Positions 25,918-33,947 of a stretch of DNA of 64,000 bases are shown here, piece after piece; position 1 is the first letter of the stretch, and every line of letters begins with the position of its first letter. This DNA comes from Candidatus Tayloriibacteriota bacterium. Lineage in GTDB: Bacteria > Patescibacteria > Paceibacteria > UBA9973 > UBA6065. The translations under genes were made by a program, and so were the position numbers. The notes under the pieces were generated by a model that was not told the origin of the DNA, did no database searches, and was given only the letters and a program-made list of their open reading frames with translations. The stretch spans positions 150,474 to 214,473 of the forward strand of contig JACRJQ010000007.1 in NCBI GenBank assembly GCA_016215405.1. The letters are read 5' to 3'.

Positions 25918-26397
25918 CTAGAGATTCGCGAGCCAGAGCACCGCGAGGAAGATGAACACTCCCATATAAAGGAGCCTGTATGTCGCGTAGAAGAACAGGC
26001 GCTTTCTCTTTTCCGAAGAGTCGAGCGACCAGATCTCGGGATAGACGCCCTCTTCGGCGAAAGCGCCCCGCTCATAAAGGCCGAGGATCTTCTCTATCCT
26101 TACGGCGACCTTGTGCTGATCCTGAAACGTCTTGTCGAGGTCTTTGATGTAATGCTCTTTGAGTACGTAGAGCGCGAGAAGGACGAGCGCCGTAGCCGCC
26201 GCTCTCATATCGACGCCCACGAGAGACTCTCTCTGGACTATCCAACCCGACGCGACGATAAGGACTCCGAGTCCCCAGATCGCGACGCTCTGAGCCCTCT
26301 CGCGGACCGTGTGCATGGCCTTATACCTCTCGTCGAGCGCCCGTAAGAGCACCTGGACCTTCTCTGCTTCAGACAGGGCGATATGCTGATCTTTCAT
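25918..26397 (-). CDS. Uncharacterised membrane protein
   Basis: 159 aa. An N-terminal helical cytoplasmic region (about 1-38) is followed by two closely spaced membrane helices (about 39-57 and 65-84), a charged segment, and a C-terminal helix (about 138-157). The layout resembles small bacterial membrane proteins of unknown role. TATACT ends 6 nt before the ATG. Confidence 0.65.
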   Translation of the reverse strand: MKDQHIALSEAEKVQVLLRALDERYKAMHTVRERAQSVAIWGLGVLIVASGWIVQRESLVGVDMRAAATALVLLALYVLKEHYIKDLDKTFQDQHKVAVRIEKILGLYERGAFAEEGVYPEIWSLDSSEKRKRLFFYATYRLLYMGVFIFLAVLWLANL

Positions 26398-26403
26398 GCC
26401 TTA

Positions 26404-26409
26404 AGTATA
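26404..26409 (-). promoter_or_regulatory. -10 box, leaderless spacing
   Basis: TATACT on the minus strand ends 6 nt before the ATG at 26395-26397. Confidence 0.6.
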
Positions 26410-26431
26410 CCTCGGCCGACGAGGCGGAAAT

Positions 26432-26617
26432 TCACCTCCTCCCCTGTCGGGGCACCTTCGCGCCCGCCCGCCGCGCCTCAGAGAGGCCTATCGCGATCGC
26501 CTGCTTCCTGTTTTTGACCCTCTTCCCGCTCCGGCCCGACTTCAATCTGCCGCGCTTGTATTCATGGACGGCTTTCTTCACTTTCTCTTGAGCTTTCGGT
26601 CCGTATCTTCGGGGCAT
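26432..26617 (-). CDS. DUF6496-type small basic protein
   Basis: 61 aa, strongly basic. MPRRYGPKAQEKVKKAVHEY, KRGRLKSGRSGKRVKNRKQA and AIAIGLSEARRAGAKVP match the short DUF6496 family of unknown function, possibly nucleic-acid binding. A TACTAG -10-like box (26624-26629) ends 6 nt before the ATG. Confidence 0.85.
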   Translation of the reverse strand: MPRRYGPKAQEKVKKAVHEYKRGRLKSGRSGKRVKNRKQAIAIGLSEARRAGAKVPRQGRR

Positions 26618-26657
26618 ACGAGACTAGTACGATCGAGCGCCGCGAACGGTTCGAGGC

Positions 26658-27182
26658 CTATGACCTCCTCGATATCTCCTCTCTCACGGCTCGCCTCCGG
26701 CGCAGCCTCTGTATCCCCCACATCGCGTAGGCAAACGCGATGAGTGCGAGATTTGTGAAGAATATCGAGGGCGTCGCCCAGCTCACGCCGTCGAAGCGGT
26801 AGATCGAGAGGGGCCAGAGAAAGGGCGTCGGAAAGAATTCCGTCGAGTGCGTGAATATGTCGACGGCTATGTGGAGAGGCCAGGCGAGCATGGGCCAGAA
26901 CGGCTTCCTGAAAACGGCCCATGCGAGGGCGAAGACGGTGGCGAACACGACGAGGCTATGGGTGAGGTCGTAGAGCGAGCTTACATAGCCGGGGATCGAA
27001 GAGAGCTCGGGCCTGCCGAATCCGCCGCGTTCGAAGAGATTCGCGACCGTGAATATGCCGAAAGAGAAGAGGTCTGGCGATATGCCGAAAAGGGCGCTCC
27101 ACCAGAAAGCTCTCTTATTCTTCCTTCCGAACGCGACTCCGCCCCAAAGCCCGTGAGAGATGATGTCCACGACAGACAGCAT
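26658..27182 (-). CDS. YdjM-like membrane protein with conserved His/Asp motifs
   Basis: 174 aa with about four membrane segments. DIISHGLWGG at the N-terminus, ISPDLFSF, LTHSLVVF and HIAVDIFTHSTEFFPTPFLWP follow the pattern of membrane-bound 'metal-dependent hydrolase' proteins (YdjM/DUF457-like). Those proteins carry Asp-His pairs near the membrane face. Activity is unproven for the family. Confidence 0.7.
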   Translation of the reverse strand: MLSVVDIISHGLWGGVAFGRKNKRAFWWSALFGISPDLFSFGIFTVANLFERGGFGRPELSSIPGYVSSLYDLTHSLVVFATVFALAWAVFRKPFWPMLAWPLHIAVDIFTHSTEFFPTPFLWPLSIYRFDGVSWATPSIFFTNLALIAFAYAMWGIQRLRRRRAVREEISRRS

Positions 27183-27496
27183 AGCACGACAAAGGCTCCG
27201 CCTTGCACCCTCTTTGTAGCGATTAGGTTAGGAGCGATAATCATGTCATAAAACAATACGACGTATCCTTTGTCAAAAAATTAACGTACTATGTAAGGGA
27301 GTAAAACTATAGTGAAAGGCCAGATCGGGCGATCATCTCCGACGGACGTTTAAGGAAAAAACCAAAAACCTTCCAGTCGAAAGCGCCTCCTCCGCCCCAG
27401 GACTGCCTTCTTTCTCTAGCGCCTCAAGCGCTTGCGGATAAAATCAGTTGCGACTTTTACCTCTTAAAAGCTAGCAAATCGGCTAAGAATATCTAT
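27183..27496. other. Intergenic region, no gene seen
   Basis: About 310 bp between divergent genes. It is AT-richer around 27240-27320. A TAAGAAT-like -10 element lies about 10 nt before the ATG at 27497. No ORF, tRNA or clear hairpin was found. Confidence 0.45.
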
Positions 27497-27868
27497 ATGA
27501 CAAAGATCACGCAATCGGTCGGGCTTTCGGCGGGCTCATTCTTCAGGGCGCTCTTCCTCGCTCTCATCTTTATAGCGGCCCCTGCAGCGCATGCGGATAC
27601 CAACATCCTCGCCGGCAACGACCTTACTGTCGGAGCTACAGGGCAAGGAGTGGTCGTCCTGCAAGGACTGCTCTCGGAGATGGGGTACTTGAATATCCCG
27701 TCGAGCGTCCCGATGGGCTACTTCGGATCGCTCACTAAGAGCGCGCTCGCTCGATACCAGACGTCTGAAAGCGTAAGCCCTGCCGTAGGCTACTTCGGGC
27801 CTGTGACCAAGATCAGGATGCATCAGCAGTTCGCGTCCCATAACTGGCTTACCATGATGGGTTGGTAG
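27497..27868 (+). CDS. Secreted peptidoglycan-binding-domain protein
   Basis: 123 aa. A long signal peptide ends near AAHADTN (about residue 34). One PG_binding_1 repeat follows: VVVLQGLLSEMGYLNI, GYFGSLTKSALARYQTSESV and GYFGPVTKIRM. Probably cell-wall attached. No catalytic domain, so its role may be adaptor or wall binding. It ends in a hairpin terminator. Confidence 0.85.
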   Translation: MTKITQSVGLSAGSFFRALFLALIFIAAPAAHADTNILAGNDLTVGATGQGVVVLQGLLSEMGYLNIPSSVPMGYFGSLTKSALARYQTSESVSPAVGYFGPVTKIRMHQQFASHNWLTMMGW

Positions 27869-27899
27869 CCTAAGAACAGATGGAGCAAATAAACCAGAG

Positions 27900-27922
27900 A
27901 AACCGCCGCGAGGGCGGTTTTT
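27900..27922 (+). terminator. Terminator of the peptidoglycan-binding gene
   Basis: Stem AAACCGCC/GGCGGTTT with a short loop and six T's. Confidence 0.75.
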
Positions 27923-28009
27923 TGCTTGCCTCACTGACGCACAAAGCACGGACACCAGTACAAAAAAGCCCGCCGCGTCGTGCGGGGGCTTCGGAAACCT
28001 GACGGATCG

Positions 28010-28723
28010 TTACCTCGTCCTCTGCAGGACGTAGGGGTGCTCCATATCGTGGTGCAGATAATGCGGCCCGCAATTGCATGGCCGTTTGCCGCACCGATAA
28101 TGCGGCCCCGAATACTTCTCGGAAAGGACCGTATCGAGATCGACCTCGAGCATTCCCGAGATCACCAAGATCCACGAGAACACGTCGGCGAGCTCGTGCG
28201 AGACGCTTTTGCGCATGGCTTCGAGTTTCATACCGTGCCGGTGGATGTCGAGGAGCTGGGCGCTCGACGTCTCGCCGATCTCCTCATACAGGCGACCGAT
28301 GACGAATTGCATCCCGTTCTTCCGGTTGCCTTCGCCATAGACCGCCATCAGATTCGCGGCCCAGTCGTTTGCAGACCAGGCGAGCTGAATGGGGTCGGGA
28401 GGGGCGAGGACGATGTCTTTCCTCTTTTCGATGTGGCAGGCGCAGACGGGCTCTCCGCAATACGCACAGCGGCCCGGCGGGAACTTCTCCCGCATCGCAT
28501 CGACGACGGGAAGGTCCCTGAATTCGTCGGCGACGGCGCACGTCCAGCTGAAGAGGCTCGCGAGAGAGCTTTCGAGATTGGGCTTAGAGGACTTCTTGCG
28601 CACATGCTTCGCGAAGATCCTAGCCGCTTCGAGGAGGAAGAAAAGGCGCTGGCCCTTGAGATACATAGCGTTGCGCTGGCCAAAGAGCCCGCGCAGATCG
28701 TCAATCTGGCTTTGGAGGTTCAT
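28010..28723 (-). CDS. MazG-like nucleotide pyrophosphohydrolase domain protein
   Basis: 237 aa. All-alpha NTP-PPase signs are YEEIGETSSA and, about 35 residues later, SHELADVFSWIL (ExxE ... ExxD metal motifs). A cysteine cluster CAYCGEPVCACH at about 85-96 and a C-terminal CGKRPCNCGPHY could bind zinc. MazG-type enzymes hydrolyse (d)NTPs. The start at 28721-28723 (MNLQSQIDDLRG) was chosen over the longer frame beginning at 28789. It directly borders the AT-rich island. Confidence 0.78.
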   Translation of the reverse strand: MNLQSQIDDLRGLFGQRNAMYLKGQRLFFLLEAARIFAKHVRKKSSKPNLESSLASLFSWTCAVADEFRDLPVVDAMREKFPPGRCAYCGEPVCACHIEKRKDIVLAPPDPIQLAWSANDWAANLMAVYGEGNRKNGMQFVIGRLYEEIGETSSAQLLDIHRHGMKLEAMRKSVSHELADVFSWILVISGMLEVDLDTVLSEKYSGPHYRCGKRPCNCGPHYLHHDMEHPYVLQRTR

Positions 28724-28792
28724 GGTAGGTTTTGGGTTCTGCGACCACCCTACTCCAACACCACGAGGAAGTAAATCGAAGAGGATCACATA

Positions 28793-28817
28793 AGAAAACC
28801 GCCTTTCGGCGGCTTCT
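28793..28817. terminator. Hairpin at the left edge of the AT-rich island
   Basis: Stem GAAAACCGCC/GGCGGCTTCTC (imperfect) with loop TTTC and T-rich flank. It could end transcription of the defence operon. Confidence 0.55.
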
Positions 28818-28910
28818 CATTTTGGGTGCCGTCGTGGCGGGAATTAGAAATAGAATGAGGTTTGAAAATCCAGCCATTCCCTCTCTTAAATGAAATAATT
28901 GAACCTCGTC

Positions 28911-29888
28911 TCAAGAGAGACTCTTTTTTATTTCTTTTAAAATTGTAGTTTCATTTTGATCGGGCGGAAATATCTGTCGAAGAGAATAAGGGAAATAACC
29001 TTTAACACCATTCCATATTCCTGCGTATTTACTCACTTCCCATGAACCGAAATGAGAAGGTTTTCCCTCGAGTTTATTTTTGACAATCTCAGGATCTGTC
29101 GGATTCACAATGTAAATACTGAGACCGTATTCTTGCACACCCTTTAGCAGAATGTCGTTTATATGCGCGTCACCAAATCCATACCCAATCACAAGTAATT
29201 TCTTATTCTTTTCAAAGATCTGACCCATAAATATTTCCATGTACCATTTCAACAATGGCTCCTGAGAAATGTTTTCGGATTTGTTCTTACCAATCACCAT
29301 CTGATTACCTCCATTGGAGGAGGCCCAAGCATAGGACCCGTGTAATTTTATATAACTCGAATTATTTAAGTCTTTTTTTGCAGGCTCAGCCTCCTTGGGG
29401 AGGATGGCTTTTTTGGCATTTCCTTTAATTCCATAATCAAACACCTGTGCAACACCAGGAGAGCGATAGTCGTGCTGTCTCTCCATAAGTAAGTCTTGAT
29501 TCAGAGTGAAAAACCAACCGCTCTCTGATCCCCTTTGGGATAAAAAACTCAACAAATCACCAAGCCCATAGATATTTAGAGCAAGAGGATTCTCCAAATT
29601 AAATGTCCAGCCTTTTATCGAGTCATCAAGGTCTTTATATGCATCCTCCACGGCAACTCGCACCGCTTCTTTTGCCTCGGGTGTGTAGCGTCCTCCTGTA
29701 AGGACTATTGAATACACCGACTCAAAATCAAAGTCCTTCAATAACAAATCGCGCACATCAGGAATTGCCTGTAAGAGGGGGTTATTGAAAATTTTTGACC
29801 ACATTTCACGCGCAAGAAAACCACCAAAATTATGTGTGAAGCCGGCACCTGTTAGCAAAAGAACATTTCTCTGCATAGATTTAGTCAT
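28911..29888 (-). CDS. SIR2-family protein, predicted NADase defence effector
   Basis: 325 aa. NAD-binding LLTGAGFTHNFGG (about 11-23), WFFTLNQDLLME (catalytic Asn region), YIKLHGSYAW (catalytic His) and LLVIGYGFGDAHIND (GxGFxD) define a SIR2 fold of the type used in anti-phage systems, where NAD+ depletion aborts infection. No zinc ribbon of deacetylase sirtuins is seen. The ATG at 29886-29888 overlaps the stop of the KAP gene (ATGACTAA, 8 nt), indicating coupled translation. A longer frame to 29933 exists. Base composition is clearly AT-richer than the flanks. Defensive function is inferred from family and context. Confidence 0.88.
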   Translation of the reverse strand: MTKSMQRNVLLLTGAGFTHNFGGFLAREMWSKIFNNPLLQAIPDVRDLLLKDFDFESVYSIVLTGGRYTPEAKEAVRVAVEDAYKDLDDSIKGWTFNLENPLALNIYGLGDLLSFLSQRGSESGWFFTLNQDLLMERQHDYRSPGVAQVFDYGIKGNAKKAILPKEAEPAKKDLNNSSYIKLHGSYAWASSNGGNQMVIGKNKSENISQEPLLKWYMEIFMGQIFEKNKKLLVIGYGFGDAHINDILLKGVQEYGLSIYIVNPTDPEIVKNKLEGKPSHFGSWEVSKYAGIWNGVKGYFPYSLRQIFPPDQNETTILKEIKKSLS

Positions 29889-31329
29889 CGTAATCGCGCC
29901 AATTCTGCTTATCGTATTTTCCCCTTTCAACATATTCTACAAGCGTGTCGTAGAAAAAACGCGCATGGGCAGAACGATCACCTTCATTCAAATACCAGCC
30001 ATTCTGCGTTCTTTTAATCTTATAGGTTAACCAATCAGAATTCTCGTTAGTCCCTTTCGGAATTAATCTCTTCAACATCGAATTTGAATATTCCGAGAAA
30101 AGCCACTGCCCCTTGTCATCAGATGAGGAGGCGTTTGCCCTCACTGATCTAAGCACCTTTAGAAAAGTCTCTTTATTTCCATAAAGAGCGATTAATAACT
30201 TAATAGCAATATCTATACATTGGTTCCTACCATCCATGAAACTGTCCCTAATAAGGGCGCCCTTTTGTACCTCAACAAACTTATGTTGTATTGGTTTATA
30301 CAGCTGGCGAAGGCTCACGTGACCCAAATCAAATGCCTTAAGTAACACCTCCTCCAAAAGATGTTTGGTTATTCCACTTCTACCCAGCGCATCTTTGAGA
30401 TTTGGCTCATCATATTTTATTTTCTGGATGAGATCAGGTATTTTTTCAATAACTGCCTTTTTGTTATCGAACTCAAAGGGTTTAACGGTGAAGAATTTGT
30501 CGAAATAACCACCAAACTCGGTTGACTCACCGTATCTGTGATGAAATATGCTCTCTACGTTCTTAATGTCAGCCACAATTATTATGTGATCGAAACCAAA
30601 TTTGTTGTCTTCCTCACCTTCCATCTGGGCTGATAACACGTTCAGTATGCGGAATATATGCTCGGGATCGATTCTGTCGAAGTCGTCCAATATCAAAACG
30701 CTTCTCTTTCCCGCTTTGTTGTTTTTTATCTTCTCGATCAGCAAGTGACTAAGATGATCGGTTGCAATCGAATCGTCAGACAATTCGATCTCCTTTATGA
30801 ATTTATCAATAACGCCCTTATCACCAGCTTGAAATTCTCTTTTAAACTCTTGGAATTTCCTGTCGAACACGAGCAAGTCTTTTATAGGCCGACCTAGTTT
30901 GCTCAATGCCTGTACTAATGGGTCTGGAGACAGGGAGAGCGCCGCTTCAGTGGTGCCAACGATTGATTGAAGCGTTGAGTTTATTGACCCTCTTTCTTTG
31001 CAAAAAGAGAGAAATAGCCTAGTAGAATCTTTTATGCCCTTGGAAACATTACCCTGAAAACACTCAGGGTCCTTTTTAAGCAGTTCTACTAAAATATCGT
31101 ATTTTAGTAGATTAATTATATTTTCATTTGATGAAATCTGATATCTGACTGGATACAGATGATAGACATCATATTTTTCTTTAAAACCATCAAAGAAAGT
31201 CTGTAGGAAAAAAGTCTTTCCACACCCAAATTTGCCAGAGAAAAAAATACGCCTGTTTTTCTCTTCAGATAAAAAAGCTTCAAATTTACTCTTTGGTCCG
31301 TCTATTGAAATAAGGTTTTCTTGTTCCAT
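29881..31329 (-). CDS. KAP-family P-loop NTPase
   Basis: 482 aa. Walker A FFSGKFGCGKTFFL (about 29-42), Walker B VLILDDFDRID and IIIVADIKNVESIFHHRYGES, then YFDKFFTVKPFEF, as in KAP NTPases. A helical insert (about 75-200) follows the P-loop. No membrane segments are apparent. It probably acts as sensor or switch for the SIR2 protein translated from the overlapping next gene. The start at 31327-31329 (MEQENLISIDG) lies only 5 nt past the tRNA-like element; the open frame continues through that element to 31440, but that extension is the tRNA-like gene read as protein. Confidence 0.85.
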   Translation of the reverse strand: MEQENLISIDGPKSKFEAFLSEEKNRRIFFSGKFGCGKTFFLQTFFDGFKEKYDVYHLYPVRYQISSNENIINLLKYDILVELLKKDPECFQGNVSKGIKDSTRLFLSFCKERGSINSTLQSIVGTTEAALSLSPDPLVQALSKLGRPIKDLLVFDRKFQEFKREFQAGDKGVIDKFIKEIELSDDSIATDHLSHLLIEKIKNNKAGKRSVLILDDFDRIDPEHIFRILNVLSAQMEGEEDNKFGFDHIIIVADIKNVESIFHHRYGESTEFGGYFDKFFTVKPFEFDNKKAVIEKIPDLIQKIKYDEPNLKDALGRSGITKHLLEEVLLKAFDLGHVSLRQLYKPIQHKFVEVQKGALIRDSFMDGRNQCIDIAIKLLIALYGNKETFLKVLRSVRANASSSDDKGQWLFSEYSNSMLKRLIPKGTNENSDWLTYKIKRTQNGWYLNEGDRSAHARFFYDTLVEYVERGKYDKQNWRDYDD

Positions 31330-31334
31330 ATTTG

Positions 31335-31433
31335 CTGCGAGAATGGGGATCGAACCCATATTTTTTCCTTTCAAGATATTCAACAATGTGAGTACCTTGA
31401 AAGGGAAATGTGCTACCGTTACACCATCTCGCA
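31335..31433 (-). tRNA. tRNA-Glu-like gene with a 28-nt insertion in the anticodon loop
   Basis: On the minus strand: a 7-bp perfect acceptor (TGCGAGA/TCTCGCA), D-arm GTGT-loop-GCAC, a TTTCC stem with loop CTTTCAA, and T-arm ATGGG TTCGATC CCCAT. The 3' half of the anticodon stem (GGAAA) appears only after 28 extra nucleotides. Removing those leaves a canonical 71-nt tRNA with anticodon TTC (Glu). The insertion contains CTTGAAAG, an exact complement of CTTTCAAG, so it can base-pair with the anticodon loop. No CCA. It fills the 120 nt between rloB and the KAP gene. Alternatives: pseudogene or processing/regulatory element. Confidence 0.6.
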
Positions 31434-31449
31434 ATATCACTTTGATATC

Positions 31450-31980
31450 TCAGGTCATCAAAGCGATGAGCTTCTCAAGGTCCACAATTTTTTTCTTTTG
31501 CGAATCGACGAGTGTTTTCGGAAATACTTTCTCATATTCAGTAGGGTCGTTGCGGCGTTTATGGTCGATGTATTTTGATTCGAATTCCGACTTGCACCAT
31601 GCTGATGTTTTGTCTGAATAAGACTTCCCGTCATTAAGTATTGAGAGAAGCACTGCCTCCAAGCAGGGTGTAATCTCAATAAGCTCAATGCCTCTTTCTT
31701 TTGCTTGCTTTCGAGCTCGCCTAATTTCCTCTTCGCCCTTATCGTTATCAAGGACAACGACCTTGCGATCAAAGGCCCCTGGAATCTTGTCCGCATCCAT
31801 AACCACATTCTCTGGTGCGCCCCCTTTGCCTTTTCGGATAGTAACGGCAACCCCAGTATCCCTCGAATAAATAGATTTGAGATATTTAAGGAATACCTCT
31901 TCGCACATCCCCTCCCCAAAAACCAAAAGCATCCTACTTGCGACACGTCGTTTATGCTTTTGTGGATTTGAGCGAGACAT
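31450..31980 (-). CDS. rloB: RloB-family TOPRIM-like nuclease (AbiLii/AriB-like)
   Basis: 176 aa. LLVFGEGMCEEVFLKYLK (E23, E27/28), VVVLDNDKGEEE (D78xD80) and EITPCLEAVLL (the NPCxE-like block) match the RloB/TOPRIM layout. It is paired with an AAA15 ATPase 8 nt upstream, as in RloAB, AbiL and PARIS. In PARIS the TOPRIM subunit cleaves host tRNA once released by the ATPase. Here the tRNA-like element follows 16 nt downstream. Nuclease activity is inferred. Confidence 0.8.
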   Translation of the reverse strand: MSRSNPQKHKRRVASRMLLVFGEGMCEEVFLKYLKSIYSRDTGVAVTIRKGKGGAPENVVMDADKIPGAFDRKVVVLDNDKGEEEIRRARKQAKERGIELIEITPCLEAVLLSILNDGKSYSDKTSAWCKSEFESKYIDHKRRNDPTEYEKVFPKTLVDSQKKKIVDLEKLIALMT

Positions 31981-31988
31981 GAACGACT

Positions 31989-33194
31989 TTAGATCTTAGG
32001 CACGGCGCCATAAGCACCTGCAAGGTACTTGGTGTAGTAATTGTCATCTGCTCGAACGCCCTCCATCTCGTCGAGCCGCCAAGATTCGCTCATGCCCTTT
32101 GAGTTTTTCTCAATCAGAATGATCTGATATTTATCAAGCTTACTCAATATCTGATGACTATGTGTACTGAATAGAAGCTGAGCGTTCTTCGGATTTAGCT
32201 CTGGTTCGATGAACATATCGAAGAGCGCCAACATCATGTCAGGATGTAAGCTGACGTCGAATTCATCCAATACCGCAATACCTCCTTTTTCGAGGGCAAC
32301 AAGAATGTGTTTAAGAAGCACGAAGAGCTGTTTGGTGCCCGAGGACTCTTGATCAAAAGGTAGATTAACCTTCTCGTCTCCAAATGAATGTGAGACGGAA
32401 ACATTCATGAGAAAATCGTTTGGATTTTTTGATTTTTCTATTTCGAAGGCATTAAGGCCCAGATCAAATCGAGACAGCATTTTTTCGGCCGCTTTCTTGA
32501 GTTTGTCGTTTTCACTATAAAACTTGAAAGCCATAGCCTGTTGTATTGTGTTGTGAATACCGTGACCGCCAACCCAACCCACAGGTCCGACGTTTGTCTC
32601 GAGTTTCTGCCAATAATTTGCTATATCCTGGCTTTCTTTGTGATTGAGTCGTATCGCGACCGCAACTACACTCGCATTTGAGCGGAGTAGTGTCTCGGAT
32701 CCCTTTGGGAGGTCAAAGTTTGCATCATCAAGTTCATAGGAGTTAATACCTTCGTTCCAAGATCGAGAAAACATCTTTTTATTCGATTTCTTCTCGTTAG
32801 CCATACTTACCAGGCGAAGGTCCTCAGACGTAATCTTATTTTTGTTCAGTGTGAAGCTGTAAGTATAAACACCCCTTTCTATCTCAAACACTACTGATAT
32901 CTCTGTGGGCAAGCTCTTGTGTTCATTCAAGGCAAAGCAATTTATCGGCAAGGCCTGCTGAGGATTCATTTCAAATGAATCAACGATAAGCCACTTTAAA
33001 AATGGAATTACTTTTAGAAGATTTGTTTTACCCGAGGCATTGGGTCCTATGATCGTTTCGACTTTTGAGAGCCGTGTCCCAAGAGGGGTAGTAAAGTAAG
33101 AGTTATTCTTAGGCGCATTATCGTTCACAACAAAACTCAGAGTGTTTTCCTCACCCAAAGAATAGAAATTCTTGCAAGAAATTGAATGTATCAT
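31989..33194 (-). CDS. rloA: RloA-type AAA15/OLD-like ABC ATPase
   Basis: 401 aa. Walker A TIIGPNASGKTNLL (G50-T57), ABC signature QESSGTKQLF and Walker B GGIAVLDEFDVSLHP, with LLFSTHSHQIL as H-loop region. This is the AAA15 architecture of RloA, AbiLi and AriA. It is first gene of the island operon (rloA, rloB, tRNA-like, KAP, SIR2). As in relatives it probably scaffolds and restrains the RloB effector and senses phage. A TATAGT element sits about 30-35 nt upstream of the ATG. Confidence 0.85.
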   Translation of the reverse strand: MIHSISCKNFYSLGEENTLSFVVNDNAPKNNSYFTTPLGTRLSKVETIIGPNASGKTNLLKVIPFLKWLIVDSFEMNPQQALPINCFALNEHKSLPTEISVVFEIERGVYTYSFTLNKNKITSEDLRLVSMANEKKSNKKMFSRSWNEGINSYELDDANFDLPKGSETLLRSNASVVAVAIRLNHKESQDIANYWQKLETNVGPVGWVGGHGIHNTIQQAMAFKFYSENDKLKKAAEKMLSRFDLGLNAFEIEKSKNPNDFLMNVSVSHSFGDEKVNLPFDQESSGTKQLFVLLKHILVALEKGGIAVLDEFDVSLHPDMMLALFDMFIEPELNPKNAQLLFSTHSHQILSKLDKYQIILIEKNSKGMSESWRLDEMEGVRADDNYYTKYLAGAYGAVPKI

Positions 33195-33417
33195 GTTTTT
33201 ATTGTGGCCTTTGCTTAATCGGTACTATACCTCTATATACGAATATTGCAAGCTTTTATACATAAAATTGTATAAAACGACACAAAAATAGTTAATTGAA
33301 TACGGCTTAAGAAAGTAGGGCTTTATTAAGCCACCAGATAAGGGTCATTTGAGAGGGTGCGCCAGAATTATAAAAGCCAAGAGAGTACTCGTGAAAACTC
33401 TTGGAAGGGTGTAATTG
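33195..33417. promoter_or_regulatory. AT-rich upstream region of the defence operon with an operator-like inverted repeat
   Basis: It contains TTTTATAC (33254-33261) and GTATAAAA (33270-33277), an 8-bp inverted repeat with an 8-nt spacer about 60 nt before rloA, plus TATA-like boxes nearer the gene. It could be an operator or a divergent promoter pair. No ORF is present. Confidence 0.4.
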
Positions 33418-33769
33418 ATTTGTAGAAACTAATCAACCGCTCGCGCAAGAATTATCTCCCTCGGAAGATCGACACGCCAAGTTCGTTGAGCTTACCCAGA
33501 AGACGTTCGAGTTCGCCGCCTATGCTCACAAGGCTTTTATCGCTCCAAACGCCGATTCAATGCTTAAAAGGGAGATATTCCTCGCACTCGGTAAGAACCA
33601 TTCGATAACGGGCCAAATACTTCGAATAGAGCCGTATGAATGGCTCGAACCTATAAAGTCCTGCTACCCAGCCTTGAAAGCTGAATATGACGCGTTGGAA
33701 CTCAATATACCCGACAGTTTGGCGCGAGCAGAGGCATTAGCTCAAATTCGTACCACTTGGGGTGGCTAG
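33418..33769 (+). pseudogene. Remnant of a serine recombinase (C-terminal end only)
   Basis: An open frame without its own start follows an in-frame TGA. It reads ...HAKFVELTQKTFEFAAYAHKAF, then MLKREIFLALGKNHSITGQI, LRIEPYEWLEPI and LARAEALAQIRTTWGG. I recognise this as the C-terminal tail typical of large serine recombinases in Patescibacteria; no catalytic N-terminal domain is present. The last codons (Trp-Gly-Gly-stop) coincide with a 15-bp copy of the tRNA-His 3' end. It lies at the edge of the AT-rich island. An intact short gene from the ATG at 33560 is possible but less likely. Confidence 0.6.
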
Positions 33770-33774
33770 AGAGA
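33760..33774. repeat. Direct copy of the tRNA-His 3' end (att-like)
   Basis: GGGTGGCTAGAGAGA at 33760-33774 is identical to 33938-33952, the 3' end of the tRNA-His gene. It sits exactly at the end of the recombinase remnant, as expected for an integration site or scar. Confidence 0.55.
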
Positions 33775-33895
33775 TCACGGATACGTTTATCAATTCTTAC
33801 AGAATCTGTACACCTTTCCCAATTCTTCGGATGGAAATCCTCAGAATTATGGGAGAAGGTTTTCGATTCTCTCACGCGAGCCGCCCCGGGCTCGC

Positions 33896-33947
33896 TTAGC
33901 CATCCACTCAAAAACCCGCTCGCGCGGGTTTTTTCGTGGGTGGCTAG
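33896..33947. terminator. tRNA-His terminator whose distal arm copies the tRNA 3' end
   Basis: 33896-33919 and 33924-33947 form a 24-bp stem with 20 matches and no gaps. The core is AAAAACCCGC/GCGGGTTTTT. The outer part of one arm is the tRNA-His acceptor strand and the other is its inverted copy. Confidence 0.7.

Noticed and set aside
28822..28850. Possible truncated tRNA 3' end (GTGCCGTCGTGGCGGGAATT) at the left edge of the AT-rich island, as an att scar.
   Set aside because: It looks like a T-arm plus acceptor by composition, but no consistent alignment of T-loop, stem, acceptor and CCA could be made, and no matching tRNA exists in the window.
31330..31440. 37-residue N-terminal extension of the KAP NTPase.
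   Set aside because: This stretch is the tRNA-like element read through in frame; the KAP domain begins right after the ATG at 31329.
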